A DNA stretch of 64,000 bases from positions 62,001 through 126,000 of the forward strand of contig NZ_QEIH01000011.1 of NCBI RefSeq assembly GCF_003260195.1, read 5' to 3'. The notes beneath the pieces are model-generated. The model was not told the DNA's origin. It searched no databases and was given only the letters and a program-made list of their open reading frames with translations. The translations under genes and the position numbers were made by a program. Below, piece by piece: positions 8,728-18,696 of the stretch. Numbering within the stretch: the first letter of the stretch is position 1; each line of letters starts with the position of its first letter. Source of the stretch: Lutibacter citreus. Lineage in GTDB: Bacteria > Bacteroidota > Bacteroidia > Flavobacteriales > Flavobacteriaceae.

Positions 8728-10173
8728 CTAAATTTCGAGTTCGTTAAATAGAGTTATTAATTCAAAGTCTGAAGGTCTTGGCGCATCAGAAGCTACTATG
8801 TTACCTTCCTTATCTAACAAAATAAATTTTGGAATTCCTTGTATTTGGTATTTTTGAATAAATTCAGACTTAAAATCTTTATCAGCTATTAATTGAACAC
8901 CACCTAGTTTATTGTCTTTAACAAAGTTTTGCCACTTTTTTAAGTTGTTTTTAACATCAACAGAAATACTTAAAAATTCAATGTTTTTATTACCATGGTA
9001 GGCATCTTCAACTTTCTTTAAAAATGGAATTTCCTCTTTACACGGTCCACACCAAGTTGCCCATACATCTATATAAACATATTTTCCTCTAAAATCGGTT
9101 AGTGAATTGGTACCGCCATCTGCATTTTTATAGTTTACAAATTCAGGAGAAGGTTGTCCTGGAATTAACTTAACCAAATCGTTATATTGTGTAGTAATTA
9201 CATCTCTATATCTTTTATTAGAAACGTTTTCATTAAACATTTTATAATATGCTACAAGTTCTTTAGTCTTTGTTATTCCATAGGGAGCATATAACATAAA
9301 AAGTTCTTGAATAATGTTTTTATTTGATACTGTTTTTGTTATAAATTTAAGAAACTCAATAGGGTCGGTTGCCCAAAAATCTGTAGTTTTTTCATAAGCA
9401 TATTGATAATAAGATCTTAAAAGAAAAGCATAATGTGTAGACCGTTTGTATTCATCAATATTTTGATAATCGAAGTTTGATATTTTGTTATAAATAAGTG
9501 AAGTTAAATTTGGACTATCTTCGCCCATTACCATTTTATAACGAGAATCATAAGTAATATAACTTTGAATATTTCTATAGGTTATATCCTTTTTTTCATT
9601 ATTAATAAATTCATCAGATAAGCCAGAGCTTGAATTTAATAAGTTTAAATATTCATTGTATTTGGCTTCTTGTTGCTTTATAAATTCTTTCTCATATACT
9701 TTATAAGTGTCATTTCCTCTTGCTTCAAATTTATCTAGAATTTGAGATTTCTTATGAAAATAGGTGTTTATATTAGCATTAGTTCCGCTAAATTTTAATT
9801 TGCTGGCATCTTTGAAATCTCCTATTATTTGTAAGTTGGCTCCTGGTGTTAAATGAAGTAATGCTGAATTTCTGTAAAGGCCAAGAAAAAAGTCTTTTTC
9901 ATTATTTAAATAAATGGTATCAGAAAATGAACCTGTATCATCTAATTTTAATATTTTGTTATATTTAGGTACAGTGTCTACACTTATTGAAGTAAACATT
10001 GAGCTAATTTGAATTTGATTGTTTTCTGCATTGTTAATTATACCTGATAAAATGGCATAATTAGCAATAGGTTCTTGTTTACAAGAAGTAATAGTAAACA
10101 AGATTATAACTAAAATTAAGATTTTTTTAAACCATAATTTATTATCTAAGTTTATTTTTAAGGTCATTAACAT
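8728..10173 (-). CDS. TlpA-like thioredoxin lipoprotein (array member 1)
   Basis: This is the first thioredoxin of the array in transcription order, 481 residues. The hydrophobic segment and lipobox (LFTITSCKQE) lie about 20 residues in, so a start a little downstream of the first ATG is possible (MLMTLK offers two). The N-terminal beta domain (AILSGIINNA) and long helical region precede a thioredoxin domain with WCGPCK at C375/C378 and cis-Pro strand GIPKFILLD. It is nearly a sister of the gene at 5902. Upstream lies 141 bp of AT-rich sequence before the MORN gene; I see no clear TAnnTTTG element there. Confidence 0.92.
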   Translation of the reverse strand: MLMTLKINLDNKLWFKKILILVIILFTITSCKQEPIANYAILSGIINNAENNQIQISSMFTSISVDTVPKYNKILKLDDTGSFSDTIYLNNEKDFFLGLYRNSALLHLTPGANLQIIGDFKDASKLKFSGTNANINTYFHKKSQILDKFEARGNDTYKVYEKEFIKQQEAKYNEYLNLLNSSSGLSDEFINNEKKDITYRNIQSYITYDSRYKMVMGEDSPNLTSLIYNKISNFDYQNIDEYKRSTHYAFLLRSYYQYAYEKTTDFWATDPIEFLKFITKTVSNKNIIQELFMLYAPYGITKTKELVAYYKMFNENVSNKRYRDVITTQYNDLVKLIPGQPSPEFVNYKNADGGTNSLTDFRGKYVYIDVWATWCGPCKEEIPFLKKVEDAYHGNKNIEFLSISVDVKNNLKKWQNFVKDNKLGGVQLIADKDFKSEFIQKYQIQGIPKFILLDKEGNIVASDAPRPSDFELITLFNELEI

Positions 10174-10314
10174 TTGATAACTTTATTAAGTTAGTTTAAT
10201 TGATATTTGGTAAAACAAGCGTTGTACCATTAAATTTCTTAAAAAATTTATATTTAGTTCATTTTGTTGAACTTTTTAAGAGTGAGAAATCAAGAGTTTA
10301 AAGTGTAATACTTG

Positions 10315-10986
10315 TTATTCTAAACCTTTAATATTTTCAATAGTTACACGAACATCCCAATTTCCAGATTCGAAAATTTCTATTTCAATAAATTCTCTTC
10401 CGTAAGTTGCCCTTAATTTTAGAGGGAAAGTAACATTGGTTAATTCAACAAAATCACTTTGAGCTCGTAATTCTTGATATAAACCATGATGTGCAACAAC
10501 ATTTATTTGTGGATTACGGATTAATGTATTATCCTCTCTAACATAAAGTCGCACTCTTTTAATATTATCATCAGTTTTTGTGAATCTTAATCCTGTTACA
10601 TTCGGAGAGTTATTAAGTTTTTTATATGGATTCTCATAGATTCCAGCATAAACATCGTTCTTCCAAAAACCGGTTACAATACTATCTTTTAGTGTTGCTG
10701 TTTTATAAATCATTTTACCTTGACCAGCTTTTTTTCCTTTTTTGAAATAACCTTCAAATGAGTCACCGTTTTTCCAAGTATAGATTCCTTTTCCTTCAGG
10801 ATATCCTTTTTTAAAAAAACCTATATAAAGGTCTTCACCTTTTGCTGTTCCCGTACCATTAGCTTTACCTTTTTTACAATCTCCTGTATACGTTTTATTA
10901 ATACCTTTCATTAAAACCTTACAATTTTGTGAGTGTAAACTATGTACCATTAAAGAGCAGCATAGAAGTATAATAAATTGTTTCAT
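10315..10986 (-). CDS. secreted MORN-repeat protein
   Basis: This 223-residue protein begins with a cleavable-looking signal peptide (FIILLCCSLMVHSLHSQ). Residues of about 30-95 hold three or so MORN repeats (YIGFFKKGYPEGKGIYTW, SFEGYFKKGKKAGQGKMIY), a beta-hairpin repeat that often mediates protein or lipid contacts. The C-terminal half has no recognised domain. It lies between the susD terminator and the thioredoxin array, on the same strand as both, so it may be the first gene of the thioredoxin transcript. Its role is unknown. Confidence 0.85.
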   Translation of the reverse strand: MKQFIILLCCSLMVHSLHSQNCKVLMKGINKTYTGDCKKGKANGTGTAKGEDLYIGFFKKGYPEGKGIYTWKNGDSFEGYFKKGKKAGQGKMIYKTATLKDSIVTGFWKNDVYAGIYENPYKKLNNSPNVTGLRFTKTDDNIKRVRLYVREDNTLIRNPQINVVAHHGLYQELRAQSDFVELTNVTFPLKLRATYGREFIEIEIFESGNWDVRVTIENIKGLE

Positions 10987-11135
10987 TTTTATTTGATTTT
11001 TAGGAATTACAGATTAAACCTCAATATTAATTTGAGATAGTATTTTAATACAATAAAATGTTAACGTAAATGAATTATTTAAATTAAATAGTTGGTAAAC
11101 AGTATGTTAATATAATTTTAATAATTGTTATATTA

Positions 11136-11177
11136 AAAAATATCCTATTGAATAAATCTATCCAATAGGATATTTTT
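11136..11177 (-). terminator. strong intrinsic terminator after susD
   Basis: A perfect 15-bp inverted repeat (CAATAGGATATTTTT on the plus strand, with its complement to the left) flanks a 12-nt loop and ends in a T run on the minus strand. It begins 5 bp after the SusD stop codon. It should end most transcripts of the sigma-side SusCD unit and separate it from the MORN/thioredoxin genes. Confidence 0.8.
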
Positions 11178-11182
11178 AAAAG

Positions 11183-12670
11183 TTATTCGTAGCTAGGATT
11201 TTGAATTTCTATATTAAAACCAGCTTCAAGAGTAAGTCTTGAAAATGGCAAAATGAATTTATCAGAATTTGTTGCCGATGGTTTATAGTCAGATACTTGA
11301 AAACCTGTTCCAAAACCATCTACCCAATCATAACGTACTATATCAAACCATTCTTCACCTGTTTCTGCTAATAATTCAACTGTTTTTTCAATTCTTACAG
11401 CTTCTAAGAACTGATCTAAAGTTATTGAATCTGGGTAAATTTCAAATCCATCTCCTCCAGTATCAGTTGCACCAGCTCTTAATCTAATTGCATTTAAAGC
11501 ATCTAAAGCATCGGTTGTAACACTATTAGAATTACGAGCTTCAGCTTCAGCATAAATTAAATAAACTTCAGCCATACGAGCATAATATACAAGAGAGTCG
11601 TCTTCACCATCAGCGAAGAAACTTGGAACCTTCAGCGTAGTTAGGCCATAAAAACCACCTCCAATAGTACTATTAATTCTATCTAAATCGTAATTTATAG
11701 TTTGAGAGCCAACAGTCATTGATCCAGCTGATAAATTACCAGTATATGCACCATTTATTGTGTAAGTGAAAGCCCATACTGTATTTGGTAATGGAGCTTG
11801 TAATGTTCCTCTTAATCCAAATAAAATTTCAGGATTATTAAATATTGCTTGTGAGGTATTATCAAAAATTTCATTATATGTTGGAGATAAACCATATGTT
11901 CCTCCAGCCCCATCTATTAAAGCTTTTGCTGTGCTAGCAGCCATTCCATAATCACCAGCATATAAATAAGCTTTGGCTTTTATTGCTCTTGCACCAATTT
12001 TATTTATATAACCGCTATTCATATTTAAATCTGGAGCATTTGTAATAGCAAAGTCAAGATCACTATGAATTTGTGCATACGTTTCGGCCACTGTATTTCT
12101 TGGTAAAGCACTACCATCTCTAATAGGTTCTAATCTTAATGCAATACCATAAATAGAAGAGGTATCATACCATTGACCATAATAGCGCAATAAGTAAAAA
12201 TGAGATAATGCTCTAATTCCATAAGCTTCTCCTAACATTTCAGCCTTACGTTGTGGGCTTGAAAAACTCGCTTCATTTAATTCACCAACTTTTTCAATAA
12301 TCCAATTGGCATCATTAATTGCTCTATAAAGACCAGCCATTCCAGAAAATGTTAGGTTATCACCTGCTTCCTCCTTGTTCAAGGGTTCATTTGCCATCCA
12401 AGAAGTAATTTCATCTTTATAATAAGCGCCGGCAACTCCAGCTAAACCGCTTAACGCGCTTGGTACACCTAACATAAACGTTGGTTCTTCTTTTAAACTA
12501 GAGTAGGCCCCAGCTAGTGCTAAATCTGCTGACCCTTCATTACTAATGGCAGCTTCTGCTTCTAATTGGTATTGTAATTCAATTTCATCAATAGGGGTAG
12601 TCAATTCACACGAAGTGAAACATACCAATACTACGCCCAAAATGCTTATATATTTTATAATTTTTTTCAT
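11183..12670 (-). CDS. SusD/RagB-family outer-membrane lipoprotein
   Basis: This 495-residue lipoprotein (signal ending VCFTSCELT) has a typical SusD fold: TPR-like helices in the N-terminal half (RALSHFYLLRYYGQWYD), a variable binding insert, and the conserved C-terminal block with the LNAIRLRAG motif, then EWFDIVRYDW and a polar tail ending in IQNPSYE. SusD proteins sit on the cell surface as a lid over their SusC partner and help capture the substrate. It starts 12 bp after the SusC stop, so the two are translated from one transcript. The ligand is not deducible, since the locus has no carbohydrate-active enzyme. Confidence 0.95.
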   Translation of the reverse strand: MKKIIKYISILGVVLVCFTSCELTTPIDEIELQYQLEAEAAISNEGSADLALAGAYSSLKEEPTFMLGVPSALSGLAGVAGAYYKDEITSWMANEPLNKEEAGDNLTFSGMAGLYRAINDANWIIEKVGELNEASFSSPQRKAEMLGEAYGIRALSHFYLLRYYGQWYDTSSIYGIALRLEPIRDGSALPRNTVAETYAQIHSDLDFAITNAPDLNMNSGYINKIGARAIKAKAYLYAGDYGMAASTAKALIDGAGGTYGLSPTYNEIFDNTSQAIFNNPEILFGLRGTLQAPLPNTVWAFTYTINGAYTGNLSAGSMTVGSQTINYDLDRINSTIGGGFYGLTTLKVPSFFADGEDDSLVYYARMAEVYLIYAEAEARNSNSVTTDALDALNAIRLRAGATDTGGDGFEIYPDSITLDQFLEAVRIEKTVELLAETGEEWFDIVRYDWVDGFGTGFQVSDYKPSATNSDKFILPFSRLTLEAGFNIEIQNPSYE

Positions 12671-12682
12671 GTTTTAATTTTT

Positions 12683-15600
12683 TTAAAATGTTACATTTAA
12701 ACCTAAAGTAAAGCTTTGGATATTTGGATATCCCCAACCACCATCAGAGGCAGCGGAAACTGTAGAGTCACTATTTACACCTCTTGTAATAGATTCTGGA
12801 TTTGGTCCATCGTAGTTATGAATAATAAACAAGTTATTTCCTGTGAATGTAAATTTAGCGTTGCTAATACCAAGCATTTTTGATACTTCCGAAGGTATAT
12901 TATAGCCTATTGAAGCAGAACGTAAAGATAAGTATGAGGCATCCGAAACAAAACGAGAATTGCTACTTTGCCAGAAACGTGATCCTGCTCTCGGATACTT
13001 AGCATCTGGATTTTCAGGTGTCCAAGCATTCATAACATCACTACGAATGTAGTTAGGTACACGATTAAAATCTAAGTATGATAAGAATTCATCTGGACTT
13101 CTTATTTTATCTAAACCTAGCACATAAGAAAAGTTAAAATTAAAGTTAAAATTCTTATAACTTAATGTATTGTTCCAACCACCAAATACTTTAGGTTGGT
13201 TACCATCTGCAAGCCTTACTTGATCAGCATCAGTATATTCACCATCTCCATTAATATCTCTTGCAATAAAGTCTCCAGGAGCTTGTAATGCAGTGTCATA
13301 TTGTCCGTCAGGGGCACCTGCATTTAAAGCATCTATTTCAGCTTGTGTTTGTGCTGTTCCAGCAATATCTCTACCGAAAACGGTTCCAATTGGATACCCT
13401 TCAGCAACGCCATAATTGTTGTAACTGTCGGATTGACCACCTTTTAAAGCATCTACATTATTTGTAATAAAAGAAGCATTAAAAGAAGAGTTCCATGTTA
13501 AGTCTTCGTTTCTAAAAATATCTCCACTTACTAATATTTCCCATCCTTTATTAGTTACATCAGCAATGTTTGAATAATAATTTGCAAATCCAGTTTGTGC
13601 CGAAATAGGTGTTAATAAAATAAGATCAGATGTTTTTTTATTGAACCAAACAATTTCTGCATTTAAACGATTGTTAAATAATCCCAATTCTATTCCTAAA
13701 TCTATTTGATCTGTTTCTTCCCAACGTATTCCATTATTTGAAACTCCTTGCAATCTAAATCCGTTAAGACCATTGTATAAAGTAGGCGCTCCATATCCAC
13801 CTTCAACAGCTGATACAGGGGTAAATAGGAAGGCTGGTAAATTGTCGTTACCAGTTCTACCAGCTGTAGCACGTAACTTCATTGAGCTAATAGTTTTGTT
13901 ATCTTTTAGGAAATTTTCATTATGCATATTCCAAGCCAAACCTAAAGAAGGAAAGAATCCAGTTTGGTTGTTTTCCCCAAATTGAGTGGATCTATCTAAA
14001 CGACCAGTTGCAGTTACTAAATATTTATCATCGTAATTATAATTAATTCTTCCAAAAGCTGAATTTAACGCCTTTTGAGCAAAATCACTACTTCCATCAT
14101 AAACATGTGTAGCCGATTCTGGGTTTACTAAAACAAAGTCGTCTGGGAATCCTGCAAAATTAACACCAACAGCCTCATTCTCCGTGCTATCCCAAGATAA
14201 ACCCGCAACAGCATTTATATTGTGAACTTCATTAAATGTGTTTTTATACGTTAAAGTGTTTGTAAATATGATGTTTTTAGTGCTGTTATGCTGGGTTTTT
14301 AGAATTCCAATAGCAGGATCTCCATAAGAAATTAAATTTCCATTTAAACCCGCAAGAGCTGCATCAATTGTAAATGATGGTGAGTAATTATTTACTTCAT
14401 CATTAGACTGGTTTGCACTAAATTGAGATCTAAATTTTAGGTTTTTTACAATGTCAATTTCAGCATAAATACTAGTAAGAATACTTTTTCTTTGAAGTTC
14501 ATTTCTAACTCGTCCATCCTGTCCAACAGGATTCATGTCTGGGACTTCAAATACTACATCTCCATTATCTGTATAATTTCCATTTTCATCAAAAACAGGA
14601 ACATCAGGTCTAAAAGCTCCAGCATATCTAAAACTAGTAATATCTGAAGTTTTACTTATAGAATTGTTATAATTAATAGATGCACCAACTTTTAATCTAT
14701 CTGTAATTGTTGCATCTATGTTTGCTGCAAAAGAATAACGTTTAAACTTATCATTAATAAATACAGATTCTTGATCTTGTACGTTACCTGACATATAGTA
14801 GTTTACATTGTCTGTTCCTCCTGAAAGGCTCATACGGTAGTCATTCCACATGGCATTTTCGTTTTGAACTTCTTTTTGCCAATCAGTATTTGCTGTTCCA
14901 AAATAATTATCTGGATCGTTAACAATATTATATTGATTTGGAAAGTATATAGGTAAAAGATTATCAGGCGCTCCACTATTGTCTAAGGCAATTTGTGCTT
15001 GCTTACTATAAAAATCTTTATATTCGTCTGTACTTAAAAACTCATATTTTGTTTGTGGATTTTGAATTGTTGTATTTACGGCAAAATTCAGTCTTGGCTT
15101 TTGTCCTCTCTTACCACGTTTTGTGGTGACAATAATTACACCATTTGCGGCTCTGGAACCATATATTGCGGCTGCAGATGCATCTTTTAAAACGGTTAAG
15201 TTTTCAATATCTGCAGGGTTAATAGCTAATAGAGGATTGGATTGTGTACCACCAACACTTAATAATCCTTCACGGCTTCTACTATTTGCATTAATATTCA
15301 TTGGGATACCATCAATAACATATAATGGTTGGTTATCTCCATTTATTTGGCTAAGCCCTCTAATATTAACAGAAGCACTTGAACCTGGTTGCCCTGAACC
15401 AGTTACCATTACACCAGGAACTTTACCGTATAAAGCTCTTTCAACAGATTGTGATTTTATTTGCTCAATTTCTGAAGCTTTAACAGTAGTTACAGATCCT
15501 GTAAGGTCTTTCTTTTGAGTAGTTCCATATCCTACAACAACTACTTCATTAAGTTTAGAGGAAGCTTCAGTTAATACAACATTAATTACCAATTTATCGG

Positions 15601-16189
15601 TAACTTCAAATTCTTGAGTTAAAAAACCAACGTATGAAAATCTAATAAATTTACCTTTTGAAGCTCTAACGCTATATTTTCCATTAATGTCAGTAGCAAC
15701 GCCTCTTACCGTGGTACTCCCTTTTGCGCCAACTAAAACATTTACGCCTGGTATTGGTTCTCCATTTACATCATTTACTGTACCTGTTATGGTAATTTGT
15801 TGAACCTCTACTAAAGTTTTTACAATAGGTTTTTTAGAAAGAATTATTGTGTTTTCTAAAAAGTTGTATTGTACATCGCTCTGCGCTAGACTTTTATCTA
15901 AAAGTTTGTACGTCTTAATTGTGCCTTCTTGCACATTCACCATAGGTGTATTTTTAAATAAATCTTCTCTATAAATAAATTTATAGTCAGTCTGATCTTG
16001 AATGAGTTTAAAAACTTCATCAACTGTGATGGTTTTATCTGTATCAATAGTAATTTTTGCATTTTGAGACAAACTCGTACTAGGAGTAAATCCGAACGCT
16101 AGTGCACAGAATAAGAAAATAAAGGATCTCATAATTCTTTTTAATAAGCGATTTTTTAAGAAAAACGCATGGGTAAATTTAATTTCCAT
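12683..16189 (-). CDS. SusC-type TonB-dependent transporter with STN signalling domain
   Basis: This 1168-residue outer-membrane transporter is longer than the usual SusC because of an N-terminal STN (secretin/TonB short N-terminal) domain at about residues 45-120 (ITIDTDKTITVDEVFKLI). A carboxypeptidase-regulatory-like domain (ITGTVNDVNGEPIPGVNVLV), a plug (VVVVGYGTTQKKDLTGSV, VLKDASAAAIYGSRAANG) and a 22-strand-type barrel ending in aromatic LGLNVTF follow. The STN domain normally contacts a FecR-type anti-sigma factor. Since FecR and an ECF sigma gene lie directly upstream, this transporter is probably a surface sensor that switches on its own locus when ligand binds. The start chosen includes about 20 residues before the hydrophobic core; MRSFIFLF at residue 20 is an alternative. 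Confidence 0.95.
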   Translation of the reverse strand: MEIKFTHAFFLKNRLLKRIMRSFIFLFCALAFGFTPSTSLSQNAKITIDTDKTITVDEVFKLIQDQTDYKFIYREDLFKNTPMVNVQEGTIKTYKLLDKSLAQSDVQYNFLENTIILSKKPIVKTLVEVQQITITGTVNDVNGEPIPGVNVLVGAKGSTTVRGVATDINGKYSVRASKGKFIRFSYVGFLTQEFEVTDKLVINVVLTEASSKLNEVVVVGYGTTQKKDLTGSVTTVKASEIEQIKSQSVERALYGKVPGVMVTGSGQPGSSASVNIRGLSQINGDNQPLYVIDGIPMNINANSRSREGLLSVGGTQSNPLLAINPADIENLTVLKDASAAAIYGSRAANGVIIVTTKRGKRGQKPRLNFAVNTTIQNPQTKYEFLSTDEYKDFYSKQAQIALDNSGAPDNLLPIYFPNQYNIVNDPDNYFGTANTDWQKEVQNENAMWNDYRMSLSGGTDNVNYYMSGNVQDQESVFINDKFKRYSFAANIDATITDRLKVGASINYNNSISKTSDITSFRYAGAFRPDVPVFDENGNYTDNGDVVFEVPDMNPVGQDGRVRNELQRKSILTSIYAEIDIVKNLKFRSQFSANQSNDEVNNYSPSFTIDAALAGLNGNLISYGDPAIGILKTQHNSTKNIIFTNTLTYKNTFNEVHNINAVAGLSWDSTENEAVGVNFAGFPDDFVLVNPESATHVYDGSSDFAQKALNSAFGRINYNYDDKYLVTATGRLDRSTQFGENNQTGFFPSLGLAWNMHNENFLKDNKTISSMKLRATAGRTGNDNLPAFLFTPVSAVEGGYGAPTLYNGLNGFRLQGVSNNGIRWEETDQIDLGIELGLFNNRLNAEIVWFNKKTSDLILLTPISAQTGFANYYSNIADVTNKGWEILVSGDIFRNEDLTWNSSFNASFITNNVDALKGGQSDSYNNYGVAEGYPIGTVFGRDIAGTAQTQAEIDALNAGAPDGQYDTALQAPGDFIARDINGDGEYTDADQVRLADGNQPKVFGGWNNTLSYKNFNFNFNFSYVLGLDKIRSPDEFLSYLDFNRVPNYIRSDVMNAWTPENPDAKYPRAGSRFWQSSNSRFVSDASYLSLRSASIGYNIPSEVSKMLGISNAKFTFTGNNLFIIHNYDGPNPESITRGVNSDSTVSAASDGGWGYPNIQSFTLGLNVTF

Positions 16190-16283
16190 AAATTTGTAAT
16201 GTGTTAGTTAAACATTAATTGGTTAATTCACTTAAGGGGGAGGAAGCTGTTACTTGCCGGTATATACTTTAATCCCCTTTTTT

Positions 16284-17456
16284 TTACTTTATGATTATTT
16301 TTTCATCGGTTATTTTATATTTTAAATTGTTAGTGTTTTTTAATGTAAGTAGAATAATTTCTATATTTTGATTTTTACCTAAGGTTCCTATATATCTAAA
16401 TTTTTGATTATCCTTATTTTGAACATCTATTTTAACATCGTACCATCTAGATAAAACAGTCATTACTTCATCTAATGTTTTATTGTTAAAATTGAATTCT
16501 CCGTACCTCCAAGAAATTTCATTTAACACATCAATTTCTTTAAAATCTACTTTTTTGCTATTTTTATTATAAACCGATTGTTGAGAGGGTAATAATACTT
16601 TATTTACAGCATCAACTTTTAAAGCTATTTTACCTTCAACTAAAGTTGTTTTAATAGCATCTTCTTCTTTATAAGCTTTAATATTAAATTCGGTTCCAAG
16701 TACTTCAATTTCTTGTTCTTGGCTTAATACTTTAAATTTATCTCCATTATGTAAATCACTAGATGAAACTTCAAAATAGGCTTCTCCATAAAGCAATTCA
16801 ACTGTACGTGTTTCACCTCGTACAAATTTAGTTGGGTATTTTATTTTTGAATCTGAATTTAACCATACGTTAGTTCCATCTGCTAATTCAACAAAAAATT
16901 CACCACCTCTTGGAATTGTTAAATAATTATAAGTTGGTTTTTCTTTAACACGTCTATGTTTAGCAATTTTCTTAGAGGTATAAACAATTTTTTCTCCATT
17001 ACTTTTAGCGTTTTCTTTATTATATATTTTACCTTTTTCTAAAGAAATTACCGAGCCATCTTCTAAAGTAAGTGATGCTTTGTCTGTTCCTATTGGAATG
17101 TTGTTTTTAATTTTAGTAACAACAGGAGCTTTATCAGTTAATTCGTTGTTTATTAAAAAATATCCAGTAGAAAATACAATTAATATCGCTGCTGCATATT
17201 TAAAGAATCTTTTAAAGTTGAAACTAATTACTTTTGGTTCTTTTTTAGATTCGTTATTTATTTTACTTAAGATTTTTGAATGAATGCTTTGTTTTACATC
17301 CTCTTCAAGACCAAGTTCTGATTCCCATTCATTATCATTCTGAAAACTTTCATAATGATTAATGAGTATTTCTTCTTCAGCAATGGTACTATTACCATTA
17401 AGGAAATTATCCACAATTTTTAGAAATATTTCCTTATTTAGTTTTTCTTGTTTCAT
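16284..17456 (-). CDS. FecR-family anti-sigma factor
   Basis: This 390-residue inner-membrane regulator has a cytoplasmic N-terminal helical part (about residues 1-85) that should hold the sigma factor, one transmembrane helix near residues 86-106 (KYAAAILIVFSTGYFLI), a periplasmic FecR domain (RGGEFFVELADGTNVWLNS, TLVEGKIALKV) and a C-terminal DUF4974 domain (LDEVMTVLSRWYDVKID). It lies 94 bp upstream of the STN-bearing SusC and 144 bp downstream of the sigma gene, the standard trans-envelope signalling arrangement of Bacteroidota. Confidence 0.93.
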   Translation of the reverse strand: MKQEKLNKEIFLKIVDNFLNGNSTIAEEEILINHYESFQNDNEWESELGLEEDVKQSIHSKILSKINNESKKEPKVISFNFKRFFKYAAAILIVFSTGYFLINNELTDKAPVVTKIKNNIPIGTDKASLTLEDGSVISLEKGKIYNKENAKSNGEKIVYTSKKIAKHRRVKEKPTYNYLTIPRGGEFFVELADGTNVWLNSDSKIKYPTKFVRGETRTVELLYGEAYFEVSSSDLHNGDKFKVLSQEQEIEVLGTEFNIKAYKEEDAIKTTLVEGKIALKVDAVNKVLLPSQQSVYNKNSKKVDFKEIDVLNEISWRYGEFNFNNKTLDEVMTVLSRWYDVKIDVQNKDNQKFRYIGTLGKNQNIEIILLTLKNTNNLKYKITDEKIIIK

Positions 17457-17600
17457 TATTTATTAAAATAATTAAGGTATTTGTAGTATTAGTGTAATTA
17501 AAAGGGAGTATCCCTTAGTTTTTATTTAAAAAAAAATTAATTTTTTTGATTTTTAAGTAATATGGAAAATAGGTTGAGGTTGAAAGAAGAAATTTATAGC

Positions 17601-18194
17601 CTAATTTATGTGGCTGTGCAGCCAAATAACCATTTCTAAACTAATAAGACCTCCCATAGAAGTTCTTAAAGTTTTCAATGCTCTTGTAATATGACTTTCA
17701 ATGGTTTTTGTAGAAATATTAAGTTTTTGTGCAATTTCTTTATGACTTAACTGCTCTTCCCTGCTTAAAAGGTAAATTTCTCTACATTTTTTAGGAAGTG
17801 TAGAAACCACCGTTTCAATATGCTCAACCAATTCTTTATGCATTAATTTAGTTGCTGGAGTTGCTTGGTAGGCACGTGTATTTAAATTTTCAATTAAATC
17901 TACGTTTATACCTTTTTTGTTTTTTCTAAAATAATCATAAACTTTATATCTTGTGCAGGCGTATAAATAAGCTTTTAAAGAAATTGTTATTTTTAACTGT
18001 TCTCTTTTCTTCCAAATATCTAAGAAAACATCTTGAATAATATCTTCACTGGTTTCCTTGTTTTTTAATAAAGAATAAGATGATAAAAAAAGTGATTTCC
18101 AATAAGCGTTATAAATTTCTGTAAGAGCTTGGTTGTCCCCAGATTTTAATCGTTCTAATAATATGTCATCATTTTGAATTGATTTTTCAGACAT
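17601..18194 (-). CDS. ECF-type RNA polymerase sigma factor
   Basis: This 197-residue protein has sigma-70 region 2 (residues about 25-95, including SEDIIQDVFLDIWKKREQL) and region 4 with a helix-turn-helix (LSREEQLSHKEIAQKLNISTKT, split here as LSHKEIAQKLNIS near residue 150). It belongs to the Bacteroidota ECF group that pairs with FecR proteins. It probably directs RNA polymerase to the downstream SusCD genes after release by the FecR protein. It is the first gene of the minus-strand locus. Confidence 0.93.
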   Translation of the reverse strand: MSEKSIQNDDILLERLKSGDNQALTEIYNAYWKSLFLSSYSLLKNKETSEDIIQDVFLDIWKKREQLKITISLKAYLYACTRYKVYDYFRKNKKGINVDLIENLNTRAYQATPATKLMHKELVEHIETVVSTLPKKCREIYLLSREEQLSHKEIAQKLNISTKTIESHITRALKTLRTSMGGLISLEMVIWLHSHIN

Positions 18195-18696
18195 TTAGTT
18201 AATTTAATGAGAAAACAAATGTAAAAAAAAATTGTTAACGATTATATAATATTAGAGGCTTGGATGGTTGCAAAAGAAGGTTGAAATCAATTGTGTAACC
18301 TTTAAGTAGTGTTAATAACTTTAAAATCAGTTAAATACGGGTTTAATTATTGCTGTGTTATTCTAAAAATTATAAAAAATAGTAATTTTTAAAAAGTTGT
18401 TAATCAGCTGGTTAATTTTTTTTATTTTTTTAAAATTTTAATAAAAAATAAAAAAACTGAAAATTTGTAGCCATTTTAAGTCGTAATTGTTAAGATTTTG
18501 AGTATTTATTGTTAAAAATGAATAATGCTTAAATATAATTTATCAATATAGCATTATTGTTGAATAAAATACTGTTTTAGTTGAGTTGTTTTGTAATATT
18601 TTTAACCAATTTTTAACAATTTAATTTTAGGGGAAGTATTGGAATATAGCGTCATAGTTATTGACAAATCATTATAGATTAACTAACAAACTAACT
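18195..18696. other. AT-rich intergenic region between divergent genes
   Basis: This is about 500 bp between the divergent sigma-factor and outer-membrane-protein genes. Apart from a possible sigma-gene -7 element at 18216-18223 I recognise no ORF, RNA or repeat. Runs of A and T dominate around 18410-18460. Confidence 0.5.
18216..18223 (-). promoter_or_regulatory. possible -7 element for the sigma gene
   Basis: On the minus strand this reads TACATTTG, a full match to the Bacteroidota -7 consensus TAnnTTTG, 21 bp upstream of the sigma-factor start codon. I do not see a good TTG at the expected -33 distance, so the call is tentative. Confidence 0.35.

Noticed and set aside
10207..10218. TTGGTAAAACAA upstream of the first thioredoxin gene, one base from the alginate operator.
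   Set aside because: Single copy, with a mismatch in the conserved CC of the half-site and no tandem partner; likely chance in AT-rich sequence.
13773..15518. Long plus-strand ORFs opposite the left susC gene.
   Set aside because: They are shadows of the well-supported susC frame on the other strand.
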